In this document: positions 8,106-14,421 of the stretch, one piece after another
How positions within the stretch are numbered: position 1 is the first letter of the stretch
Layout: each line of letters begins with the position of its first letter
Origin: Treponema denticola
GTDB taxonomy: Bacteria; Spirochaetota; Spirochaetia; Treponematales; Breznakiellaceae
DNA length: 34,076 nucleotides
Direction of reading: 5' to 3'
Assembly: GCA_020719845.1 (NCBI GenBank)
Contig: DYPP01000016.1
Span: 2,479 to 36,554 of the forward strand
The notes under the pieces: generated by a model
Told to the model about the DNA's origin: nothing
Database searches by the model: none
The model's input: the letters and a program-made list of their open reading frames with translations, nothing else
Made by a program: the position numbers and the translations under genes

Positions 8106-9908
8106 CTAGCCGTGCTGGCCCGCCAGAAAAAGGAGCGCGAAAATAAAAAGCGCGATGCCGACGACGGAAAAAATCAGCAAGGCCATGGCGTAACCCAGGC
8201 TCAGGATCAGCCACAGCGCGATGGTGTCGGTTATCACGTGATAGGCCGTAACCAGGAGTTGAAAAACCGCCGGCATGATGATGACCATGGGCAACCCGAT
8301 AAAACCCGCACCCCGGGGAGAGCGCAGGCGCCAGCCCAGGGCGATGACCAGGACGCTCAGGGCCAGGAAGACCGCGGGTTCGAACAATCGGTGGATGATT
8401 TCAGCTTGCGTGGCCTGGGGAATAAAGCCGTAGTCGCCCAGCTTGTCCCGGGCCGCCAGCAAATCATTGAGCGGCAGCGCGGCGATGCCGTTCTGCGCCC
8501 GGGCGGCGAGCAGCAGATCTTCGTAGTCGATATTCAAAAATAGCTGGCCGATGGTGGAATCCGGCAGTTTGGCGCCCGATTCCCGGGGTGCCTCTCCGAC
8601 CGGGGCTGCGCTGTTCCGGTCCAGCATCCGCAGCAGGACCAGGGTCCGACGGAAACTTTGGTCGTTGTTTGAGTCCCCGGTCTGACGGTCGGTGTTCAGG
8701 GGCATGATCTTGGCGTAGGGCGCGGTAATCCGATATTCTTCCCGTCCTTCCGCATCTACCGCCAGCGCTTCAAATCCGGTTCCGTAGGCCACGTCGGAAA
8801 AAAGCGACAAGGAATCGAAGCGGACGACGATCCGCCGGTTCTGCCGGGCGGACAGGTCGGATTGGGAGAGGGAAAACAAGGCATTGTTGTGGACCTCCCC
8901 GACGGTCCTTCCGATTTCGTCCTTGAAGAAGGCCAGCGTGGCCATCTCGGCGCCGGCTTTGCCCAGGTATTTCTTTAGGTCCGGGTCCTGGGGATAGGCA
9001 TCGGCCAGTTCCTTGAAGATGTAGTAGGCGCGAATCCAATCCTCGCCGTCCAGGGCTTGATAACCTTCCCTTTTGCGGTGATAGACGCGGTACGCTTCGC
9101 TTTCGACTTCATTCGGCTCCAGCGAATTTACCGCCTGCCAGGCGGTACCGGCCAAAACCGCCGCCTCTGCGGCTTCCGGGCTGCCCGGTTTGGCCAGGCG
9201 CGAAGCCAGGGCGGCAAACCAGTGGGCGTCATAGGGTTGATCATCCTGCAGCGCCTGCCGGGCGGTGCGCAGGGCGTCGGCGGCCGTCAGCGGCGTGGCG
9301 TACCCGTGAATCACCGGCGCATCGCGGCCCCAACCCGGGTCGGGGTCGCGGGCGTCGGCGGCCTTCTCCAGCCTATCCTGGCCGGTCCGGATCGTATCCC
9401 GCAGTTCCTCGATCTTTTCGTTGCCCGGCCAGATCCGTTCGCAGGTAGCCAGGTGGTAAGAAGCTTCCAGCCAAGCTTTTTTCTGCGACGCCGCTTCCGC
9501 GCGGTCCCGGGCGGCGTGGTACAGTTCGCCCTTCAGGCGCATGTCGGCCTGGGCGTCCAGCAGCAGGGGCAGGGCCAACAAAAACAAGCCGCCGTAGATG
9601 AAGGTGGCCACGATGGCCGTCATGATCGGCTTGGTCATGCTCTCCAGAAATTTGAGCGAAAAGCTGCCGTAGTCGTGGGCTTCGCCGTCGTGGAAACCGA
9701 AAGGGACGACCAGGGCGGACAGCACCAGCGCGGGGAACAGGTTGATGAAGGCCACCGAACCGGCCGCCAGGCGCCACCAGACCGAATACAGCTCCAGCGG
9801 CACCGGCGACCCCGGATAAAGGGCCCGGAAAGCCAGGGATAGGGCCAGGGCGGCCAGGGCGTACAACGCCAAGGCCCCGGGAGCTCCCGTGCGCTTAAGC
9901 CCGGGCAT
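8106..9908 (-). CDS. Unknown polytopic membrane protein with large TPR-like central region
   Basis: I do not recognise this 600-residue protein. Three hydrophobic segments near the N-terminus (about 11-31, 47-72 and 95-115) and about three to four at the C-terminus (from about 500 on) flank a soluble part of nearly 400 residues. Its first half is helical with TPR-like stretches (for example DWIRAYYIFKELADAYPQDP). Its second half is strand-rich (IVVRFDSLSLFSDVAYGTGF). The start ATG 9908 has GGAG 8 bases upstream and overlaps the previous gene by 14 bases. The layout of membrane helices around a large insert is reminiscent of LptF/LptG, but I see no diagnostic motif, so no function is assigned. 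Confidence 0.8.
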   Translation of the reverse strand: MPGLKRTGAPGALALYALAALALSLAFRALYPGSPVPLELYSVWWRLAAGSVAFINLFPALVLSALVVPFGFHDGEAHDYGSFSLKFLESMTKPIMTAIVATFIYGGLFLLALPLLLDAQADMRLKGELYHAARDRAEAASQKKAWLEASYHLATCERIWPGNEKIEELRDTIRTGQDRLEKAADARDPDPGWGRDAPVIHGYATPLTAADALRTARQALQDDQPYDAHWFAALASRLAKPGSPEAAEAAVLAGTAWQAVNSLEPNEVESEAYRVYHRKREGYQALDGEDWIRAYYIFKELADAYPQDPDLKKYLGKAGAEMATLAFFKDEIGRTVGEVHNNALFSLSQSDLSARQNRRIVVRFDSLSLFSDVAYGTGFEALAVDAEGREEYRITAPYAKIMPLNTDRQTGDSNNDQSFRRTLVLLRMLDRNSAAPVGEAPRESGAKLPDSTIGQLFLNIDYEDLLLAARAQNGIAALPLNDLLAARDKLGDYGFIPQATQAEIIHRLFEPAVFLALSVLVIALGWRLRSPRGAGFIGLPMVIIMPAVFQLLVTAYHVITDTIALWLILSLGYAMALLIFSVVGIALFIFALLFLAGQHG

Positions 9909-10824
9909 GCGGTTTGCTCCGATCCCGGCTTTTGTCCCGGGCCAGAAAATTCAAAAACATAAAAACGTTGAGCAGAACCGCCAGGACCGCCATGCCGAAG
10001 GGCTGGGCGTAAACCCGGGGAACCAGGGGGCCGCCCAGGTCGGCGATAAAACCGATGATCTCTGGACTGCCGATAAAGAGGTCCAGGGAGACCAGCCACC
10101 GGAACAGGATGGTGCCGAGGAACAGGTCCGCCAGGGGCCATTTGGTTATCTGCAGGATAAAGCGGAACGACGCCAGAAAAAACGCCAGGCTGAGTACGTA
10201 AGCCATGTAGGGCAGGCGACCGGTCTCCCGGCGGGCGCGGAAACGCTCGGCGTACGCGGCGAGGTCGGCAATCAGACCCTGCATACTCGGCGGGACGCTT
10301 CTCCGCAGGGTAGAGACCGACAGGTCCGCCGCCATCGAGGCGTCCATGCGCCGCAGGCTCAGGGGCTTGCCGGGCTGGGCGATCACCCAGTCCGCATCCG
10401 GTCCGGTATCCCTGCCCACCAGGACGGCGTTGCCCATCCCGTAGGACCGTATCTGGCCGGTCCGGAGCGGCGTCTGCGCCGTTGCCGATCCGGCGAGCTT
10501 CAAGCTCTGCTCCAGGCGGTCCAGGCCTTCGCCGAGTCCGATCACCGCGCCGCCGACCAAAAGCGTCAACAGCACGGTGCTCAGCGGAGCAAGGATTCCC
10601 CGCCGGCCGGAATAGCTCAGGGAGAACAGTATGGTTATGTACAGGACAAAGGGAACAACCTGCCATACCGCAGCCGCCAGTTCGGGCAACAGCGCAAAAG
10701 GAGCGGGCGGGATGATTTGGGCGGCCAGGATCCAGTGCTGCAGGGTGGCTACGGCCGTCGCGGTCAGGAGTATGAAAGTGAAGAATATACTGGCAAACAG
10801 TATCAGCCGCGCTACGCCTTTCAC
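9895..10824 (-). CDS. Unknown six-helix membrane protein
   Basis: A 309-residue protein not recognised by motif. Three hydrophobic segments (about 7-29, 44-70 and 78-100), a polar region of about 90 residues, then three more segments (about 205-225, 232-255 and 275-295). The C-terminus is basic (RDKSRDRSKPHARA). The start is GTG 10824, placed 8 bases after a -10 box with no Shine-Dalgarno site. It is the first gene of a three-gene unit with the 600-residue membrane protein (14-base overlap) and the J-domain protein. Two adjacent membrane proteins with similar helix-insert-helix layout suggest they form one complex; that is inference. Confidence 0.78.
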   Translation of the reverse strand: MKGVARLILFASIFFTFILLTATAVATLQHWILAAQIIPPAPFALLPELAAAVWQVVPFVLYITILFSLSYSGRRGILAPLSTVLLTLLVGGAVIGLGEGLDRLEQSLKLAGSATAQTPLRTGQIRSYGMGNAVLVGRDTGPDADWVIAQPGKPLSLRRMDASMAADLSVSTLRRSVPPSMQGLIADLAAYAERFRARRETGRLPYMAYVLSLAFFLASFRFILQITKWPLADLFLGTILFRWLVSLDLFIGSPEIIGFIADLGGPLVPRVYAQPFGMAVLAVLLNVFMFLNFLARDKSRDRSKPHARA

Positions 10825-10832
10825 AATGCTTC

Positions 10833-10861
10833 AGCCTAGCACGGGTAAACCGTGAATGCAA
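10833..10861 (-). promoter_or_regulatory. Promoter for the three-gene membrane/J-domain operon
   Basis: On the minus strand: TTGCAT (10856-10861), a 17-bp spacer and TAGGCT (10833-10838). The -10 ends 8 bases before the GTG start at 10824, predicting a leaderless or nearly leaderless transcript. Confidence 0.5.
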
Positions 10862-10897
10862 GCGCGGTAAACAAAACACCCGCCGGCTTTTAACAAG

Positions 10898-10906
10898 TTA
10901 TCCACA
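10898..10906 (+). promoter_or_regulatory. DnaA box, perfect consensus
   Basis: TTATCCACA matches the high-affinity E. coli R1/R4-type DnaA box in all nine positions. It is flanked by AACAAG and G, the same context as the box at 11121. Confidence 0.75.
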
Positions 10907-10944
10907 GCAATTTTTTACCGATCCGGGCTGTTGATTTTTGAGTC

Positions 10945-10953
10945 CATGGATAA
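10945..10953 (-). promoter_or_regulatory. Weak DnaA box
   Basis: The minus strand reads TTATCCATG, matching 7 of 9 positions of TTATCCACA. It directly borders an AT-rich tract (TAAATTAGAGATTATTAAG). Alone it would be unconvincing; the neighbouring perfect boxes give it weight. Confidence 0.4.
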
Positions 10954-10967
10954 ATTAGAGATTATTA

Positions 10968-10976
10968 AGCGGATAA
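10968..10976 (-). promoter_or_regulatory. Weak DnaA box
   Basis: The minus strand reads TTATCCGCT, matching 7 of 9 consensus positions, including the core TTATCC. It lies on the far side of the AT-rich tract from the 10945 box. Confidence 0.35.
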
Positions 10977-11120
10977 ACTTCCCGCAATAAGGGGTTGGCG
11001 CGTTTATTTCTTTCTGCAACAACAATTTAATATGTCATTGAGAAATTCGTTGTCCCCCGGGCTCCGTCAGGCGTCTACAAAGCTATACATTTACGGAATT
11101 GATCCCCGGCTATGAACAAG

Positions 11121-11129
11121 TTATGCACA
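11121..11129 (+). promoter_or_regulatory. DnaA box, perfect TTATNCACA
   Basis: TTATGCACA fits the relaxed consensus TTATNCACA exactly and repeats the surrounding AACAAG...G context of the first box. A third, weaker box-like sequence, TTGTCAACA (11132-11140), follows 2 bases later in the same orientation. Confidence 0.7.
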
Positions 11130-11144
11130 GATTGTCAACAGCTT

Positions 11145-11747
11145 TCAATATGAAGAAAGATAATAGCCAAATCTTCGTGTAGAACGAATTTGCGGACCTT
11201 GCCGGGGTTCATGGAGCTCTCGGATATAGCGTCGCAAGCGTGATACGGCGCTATCCACAACCCGCGAATCCTCCCCCAGGGTGGGCCACAAAAATCGCTG
11301 CAGGGCCGACCGGGCCAGCGGCTGGGGAGCCCGGATCAGCAGGGTTTGCAGGATATAGGCTTCTTCCCGGTTCAGTCGGCGCGTCCCCGCGGGCCCGAAC
11401 AGCGTCGTCCCCTCCAGCCGCAGGGAAGATCCGGTCAGGGTGATGCTTTTGCCGATTCCCAACACCTGGGCTACCCGGATTTCCAGTTCCGCGGCGCTGA
11501 AAGGGTCGCGCAGGTAGTCCGTCGCGCCCTGGGCAAAGGCGTCGGGAAGATCCTCAATCCGGCCCATACAGATAAAAGGCCGGTGCCGGGGCAGGCGCGG
11601 AATGAGGTCGGCGTTTTCCGGGTAGGATAGCAGAAACGCGCTGTACACCGACAATGCGTCGGGCAGGGCGTCCGCATAGGCGATTCTAAATGAAAAAGGC
11701 CCGTTTCCGAGCCTTTTGGCCAGCCTGTCGGCTGAAGAGAGAACCAA
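11145..11747 (-). CDS. OmpR-type winged-helix regulator with degenerate receiver
   Basis: A 200-residue probable transcription regulator. The C-terminal half (about 100-200) is an OmpR/PhoB winged helix: RVVDSAVSRLRRYI is the recognition-helix region and RSTRRFGYYL the wing. The N-terminal half keeps the receiver's last part (GATDYLRDPFSAAELEIRV), but the conserved Lys of the KPF motif is Asp, the first segment is short, and no phospho-acceptor Asp is evident. Regulation by aspartyl phosphorylation is therefore doubtful. The start appears to be TTG 11747; no in-frame ATG lies nearby. The gene follows pspA by 26 bases in the same operon, and its 3' end abuts the candidate oriC. Confidence 0.75.
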   Translation of the reverse strand: MVLSSADRLAKRLGNGPFSFRIAYADALPDALSVYSAFLLSYPENADLIPRLPRHRPFICMGRIEDLPDAFAQGATDYLRDPFSAAELEIRVAQVLGIGKSITLTGSSLRLEGTTLFGPAGTRRLNREEAYILQTLLIRAPQPLARSALQRFLWPTLGEDSRVVDSAVSRLRRYIRELHEPRQGPQIRSTRRFGYYLSSY

Positions 11748-11773
11748 GAGTACCGCCCGATCTGACGGGAGGG

Positions 11774-12481
11774 TCAGGAGTTCCCCGAACTGGAACCCTC
11801 CGGCAGGGCCTTCATCTTTTCTTTCAGGCTGAGCAGCAAAAGGTCTGCGGAACTATCCGATTTTTCCAGCTCCGCAAAACGCTTTTCCAGGTTGGATCCC
11901 TGGGTCAGATCATCCAGTTCCTTGGCGGCGTCCGCCTGGGCTTCCATCTGGTCCACCTTCTGGGCCATGCGGTCAAAGGCTTCAAAGGCGCTCCGGTTGC
12001 CGGAAACGCTGGAAATGGTGCTTTGTATCTTCTGCTGCGCTTCGGCGCGTTTGGCCCGGGCCACCAGCAGGTTTTTCTTGCGCTGGGCTTCTTCGATCTT
12101 GGTCTGCAGTTCCCGGAGCGATTCCTTGAGCTTGTCCACCGAAGCCTTCTGGGACTCCCACTGCTTGCGGTATTCCAGATAGGCGCTTTCGTTTTCCTGC
12201 TTCCGCAGCAGCGCCTCTTTGGCCAGGTCGTCCTTGCCGGCGTTGACGGCCAGCATGGCCTTGCGTTCCCATTCCTGGGCTTGGGTTTGCTGGTTGAGGG
12301 CTTCCCGCTCCAGCTTTTTCTCGTCCGCGATGGCCATGGCTACGGCTTTCTTGGATTCGATCAGCTGTCCGTTCATGTCGATGATCAGCTGATTGAGCAT
12401 TTTTTCCGGATTTTCGGCTTTATTGATAACGTCGTTTACGTTGGACGAAACGAGCGTCTTCAGTCGGTTGAAGATTCCCAT
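11774..12481 (-). CDS. pspA: PspA/IM30 family membrane-protecting protein
   Basis: A 235-residue, almost wholly helical protein starting MGIFNRLKTLVSSNVNDVINKAE, the typical PspA/Vipp1 amphipathic N-terminal helix and its continuation. Long coiled-coil heptads follow through about residue 180 (for example KKLEREALNQQTQAQEWERKA), and then an acidic C-terminal part. The family forms ESCRT-III-like rods on damaged inner membrane and in some bacteria controls a stress response. ATG 12481 is preferred to TTG 12487 because GGAGG lies 9 bases before it. The position between the YbjN-like gene and an OmpR-type regulator suggests an envelope-stress unit, but no PspB/PspC or PspF partner is present here. 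Confidence 0.92.
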   Translation of the reverse strand: MGIFNRLKTLVSSNVNDVINKAENPEKMLNQLIIDMNGQLIESKKAVAMAIADEKKLEREALNQQTQAQEWERKAMLAVNAGKDDLAKEALLRKQENESAYLEYRKQWESQKASVDKLKESLRELQTKIEEAQRKKNLLVARAKRAEAQQKIQSTISSVSGNRSAFEAFDRMAQKVDQMEAQADAAKELDDLTQGSNLEKRFAELEKSDSSADLLLLSLKEKMKALPEGSSSGNS

Positions 12482-12520
12482 AAGCAATGACCTCCCGAGG
12501 ACCTGAGTCCGTATCTGTGT

Positions 12521-12901
12521 TCAGTCCCGAAACTGCGAAAGAAGGGGATAGTGCTGGGCCAGCGCCAGGCCGACGGACTCCAGGGAAGCGCGCAAATCCC
12601 CAAAATCCATGGAATCGTACTCCAGGGTGTCGACGAGGATGATATCGTTCTTGTCCAGGGCGTACGCTCCGTGCAGCACTTCCGACGCGTTCAGTTCCAG
12701 TATTTTGGTAAAAAATTCCAGCCGTTTGGTTTTGGGCGCGGGCATCACCACCACCCGGACCACCACGATCGGCGCGGCGTACATGACGACGACGCCTTCC
12801 AAACTATTGGCGTCGTCATTGATCAGCCACATGTCTTTTTCTATCTCCGTGTAGCTGAGCATGAGGTCGATCAGATAGCGTTCAATTTTGTTTTCCGACA
12901 T
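12521..12901 (-). CDS. Small YbjN-like / secretion-chaperone-like protein
   Basis: A 126-residue soluble protein, probably of the YbjN or CesT-like fold. The pattern is N-terminal helix (IERYLIDLMLSY), beta strands (MWLINDDANSLEGVVVMYAAP, VVVRVVVMPAP), helix (FFTKILELNASE) and a conserved-looking LHGAYALDKNDIILVDTL segment, ending in a helix. No catalytic motif is seen. The start is supported by GGAG 6 bases upstream. It lies 10 bases after the STAS/zinc-ribbon gene and 39 bases before pspA. The family assignment rests on fold pattern, not a signature, so it is tentative. Confidence 0.65.
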   Translation of the reverse strand: MSENKIERYLIDLMLSYTEIEKDMWLINDDANSLEGVVVMYAAPIVVVRVVVMPAPKTKRLEFFTKILELNASEVLHGAYALDKNDIILVDTLEYDSMDFGDLRASLESVGLALAQHYPLLSQFRD

Positions 12902-12911
12902 GCTGCGCTCC

Positions 12912-13463
12912 TTAACCCAGAAAGACCTGCCCGGCGTTGTCGATGGCCAGTATGGTTTTACATTCGGAACAACGGAAACGGCCGGGTTTGACCGCCTTCA
13001 GCTTCTTTGAACAGATCGGACAGCTGAAAATCTTGGGAAATATCGCCGTCTTTTCCGCAGGGGCGCCGGAACGGAAGAAGTCGATCGATTCGTCCAGGTT
13101 GTCCTTGATGTTGAAGAACTGGGAAAAACCGAGCAGCTGGAACACTTCATACACTTTGGGCTGAATTTCCAGCAACACCAAATCCCCGCCCCGGGGTTTG
13201 ACCGACTTGAGAAAGGCGGTAAAGGAACCGATACCGGTGGAAGAAACGTAGTTCAGGCCGCCGCACTGAAAAATCAGGCGAATGAATCCGGCTTCAATGG
13301 CCTTGGCGACTCTTTTTTGAAAGTAGTTGGAGTTATAGGTATCGATGTATCCGGTAAGATACAACACAAGACACCCCTCAACCTCTCCAACCTTCTGAAG
13401 TTTTATTTTGAGGCTTTCATCTTTCTCGTCGTCAAATCCGGGTACAATGTCGTTGTTAGTCAT
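12912..13463 (-). CDS. STAS-domain anti-sigma antagonist-like protein with C-terminal zinc ribbon
   Basis: A 183-residue protein. Residues about 20-130 are a STAS domain with the loop NYVSSTGIGS (71-80). By alignment with SpoIIAA, Ser75 is the likely phosphorylation site, and the usual Asp before it is Ser74. The C-terminus holds a four-cysteine zinc ribbon (C148, C151, C165, C168), not normal for SpoIIAA or RsbV. In the family such proteins sequester anti-sigma kinases when unphosphorylated; the ribbon suggests an extra protein or nucleic-acid contact. The start has GGAAGGAG 4 bases before ATG. It is first in an operon with the YbjN-like gene, pspA and the regulator, from a near-consensus promoter. 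No partner kinase or phosphatase is in the window. Confidence 0.85.
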   Translation of the reverse strand: MTNNDIVPGFDDEKDESLKIKLQKVGEVEGCLVLYLTGYIDTYNSNYFQKRVAKAIEAGFIRLIFQCGGLNYVSSTGIGSFTAFLKSVKPRGGDLVLLEIQPKVYEVFQLLGFSQFFNIKDNLDESIDFFRSGAPAEKTAIFPKIFSCPICSKKLKAVKPGRFRCSECKTILAIDNAGQVFLG

Positions 13464-13477
13464 GACGCTCCTTCCGT

Positions 13478-13500
13478 CCCGAAGGCCGTACGGTTTCGGG
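13478..13500 (-). promoter_or_regulatory. Hairpin in the 5' untranslated region of the STAS gene
   Basis: The stem CCCGAA/TTCGGG (13478-13483 with 13495-13500) encloses a self-complementary CCGTACGG core. It ends three bases before the Shine-Dalgarno sequence (13468-13475). No T-run follows, so it is not a terminator in this direction. It could affect ribosome access or mRNA stability. Confidence 0.4.
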
Positions 13501-13569
13501 CAGAAACCGCTGGCACACTATGGGGGGTCCCTCATCATAGTATCGGCCGTCGCCAGCTCAACATACAAT

Positions 13570-13598
13570 ATATTATTAGTCTATATCCACTTTGTCAA
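13570..13598 (-). promoter_or_regulatory. Near-consensus promoter of the STAS-YbjN-PspA-regulator operon
   Basis: On the minus strand: TTGACA (13593-13598, perfect), a 17-bp spacer and TAATAT (13570-13575, 5 of 6). This is among the best sigma-70-type matches in the window. The start site would be near 13563, giving a leader of about 100 bases before ATG 13463. This is the clear exception to the leaderless pattern. Confidence 0.75.
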
Positions 13599-13650
13599 AC
13601 ATGGCGCGCCGATTTTCTCAATAAAAGCGATGAACCGCGCCACTTCTCGG

Positions 13651-14379
13651 TCAAAACGAAAACCCTCCGTCCACGGGCAAGATGGCCCCGTTGATATCGC
13701 CGTTGGCCAGCAGTCCGACGGCGGCTTCCGCCACCGCGTCCGGGGCGAGCAAAACGCCGCCGGGAGCGCGTTGTCGGGCGTAGGCCCGGGCTGCGCTGTC
13801 CAGGTACTCGGTATCCACGAATCCGGGACACAGGACGTTGCAGGTCACGCCCCGGGGGCCGCCCGTCCTGGCCGCCGACTTGGCCAGCACCGCCAGGGCG
13901 GTTTTGGCGGCGGAATAGGCCGTGGAACTGGTAAAGCCGCGGATGGAGTCCGTGTTGGTGCCCCCAAAAAGGAGGATCCGTCCCCACGCACGTTCCATCA
14001 TATCACGCATTGCTGCGGAAACCACTATTCCCGGCAGCGTCAGGTTGGCCAGGGTCAGAAATTCCCAGTCCGCGACGGTGTATTCCGGCAGGGGGCGGCG
14101 GGAAAAAGGACCCCAGGCGTAGATCAACAGGTCCGGTTTGGGGACCTGTTCCAGCAGGAGCAGCGCCGAGGCGCCCTCTTGGAGGGGCAGCAGGATGCCG
14201 TCGGCTTTGCCGCCGGCGGCGATGATGGCGCCGACGGTCCGGTCCAGTCGTTCCCGGGAGTGGGCGCCATGGACGGTTACCGCGGCGCCCAGGGCGGCCA
14301 GGCGCAGGGAAATCGCCGCCCCGATGCCGCCGGAACCGCCGATGACCAGGGCTTGTCTGCCCGCGAAGGGACCTTCCAT
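13651..14379 (-). CDS. Short-chain dehydrogenase/reductase (FabG-like)
   Basis: A 242-residue protein with the SDR Rossmann glycine motif GGSGGIG (14-20) and the catalytic YSAAK motif (Y155, K159), ending LPVDGGFSF as FabG-like enzymes do (family usual: VDGG near the end). The substrate is unknown. The residue 13 before the catalytic Tyr, normally Ser, is Asn142 (FGGTNTDS), and the usual NAG motif is read as YAWG at 87-90, so activity may be altered. The start is ATG 14379 with no Shine-Dalgarno site but a -10-like TACCAT 7 bases upstream. The gene is divergent from the trmJ-like gene. Confidence 0.85.
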   Translation of the reverse strand: MEGPFAGRQALVIGGSGGIGAAISLRLAALGAAVTVHGAHSRERLDRTVGAIIAAGGKADGILLPLQEGASALLLLEQVPKPDLLIYAWGPFSRRPLPEYTVADWEFLTLANLTLPGIVVSAAMRDMMERAWGRILLFGGTNTDSIRGFTSSTAYSAAKTALAVLAKSAARTGGPRGVTCNVLCPGFVDTEYLDSAARAYARQRAPGGVLLAPDAVAEAAVGLLANGDINGAILPVDGGFSF

Positions 14380-14386
14380 ACTGTGA

Positions 14387-14392
14387 ATGGTA
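14387..14392 (-). promoter_or_regulatory. Putative -10 box of the SDR gene
   Basis: The minus strand reads TACCAT, 7 bases before ATG 14379. The -35 region 16-17 bp upstream (TTCATG or GTTCAT) is weak and lies within the start region of the divergent trmJ-like gene. Confidence 0.4.
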
Positions 14393-14405
14393 GCATTTTT
14401 TCTGC

Positions 14406-14411
14406 TATCAT
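14406..14411 (+). promoter_or_regulatory. Putative -10 box of the trmJ-like gene
   Basis: TATCAT, 10 bases before ATG 14422; the -35 position (14383-14388, GTGAAT) is weak. It overlaps the divergent SDR promoter region. If this is the promoter, the in-frame ATG at 14410 would lie within it and could not be used. Confidence 0.4.
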
Positions 14412-14421
14412 GAACACACGT

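Larger units (their letters stand above)
10862..11144. other. Candidate replication origin (oriC): DnaA-box cluster in an AT-rich gap
   Basis: Apart from the promoter at 10833-10861, this is the largest protein-free gap in the window (10825-11144, 320 bases) and visibly richer in A and T than its surroundings. It holds two perfect DnaA boxes of the TTATNCACA type near its edges (10898-10906 and 11121-11129), both inside the shared 16-mer AACAAGTTATnCACAG. Weaker matches (7 of 9) occur at 10945-10953 and 10968-10976 (both minus strand) and 11132-11140 (plus). AT-rich tracts at 10931-10969 and 11008-11048 could serve as unwinding elements. No tRNA, terminator or ORF is apparent. dnaA itself is not in the window. 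It could instead be a DnaA-regulated promoter region or a DnaA-titration site. Confidence 0.5.

Noticed and set aside
13509-13530. Sigma-54 promoter-like TGGCAC on the plus strand
   Set aside because: The TTGC element expected 5 bases later is absent, and the strand does not lead into a gene.
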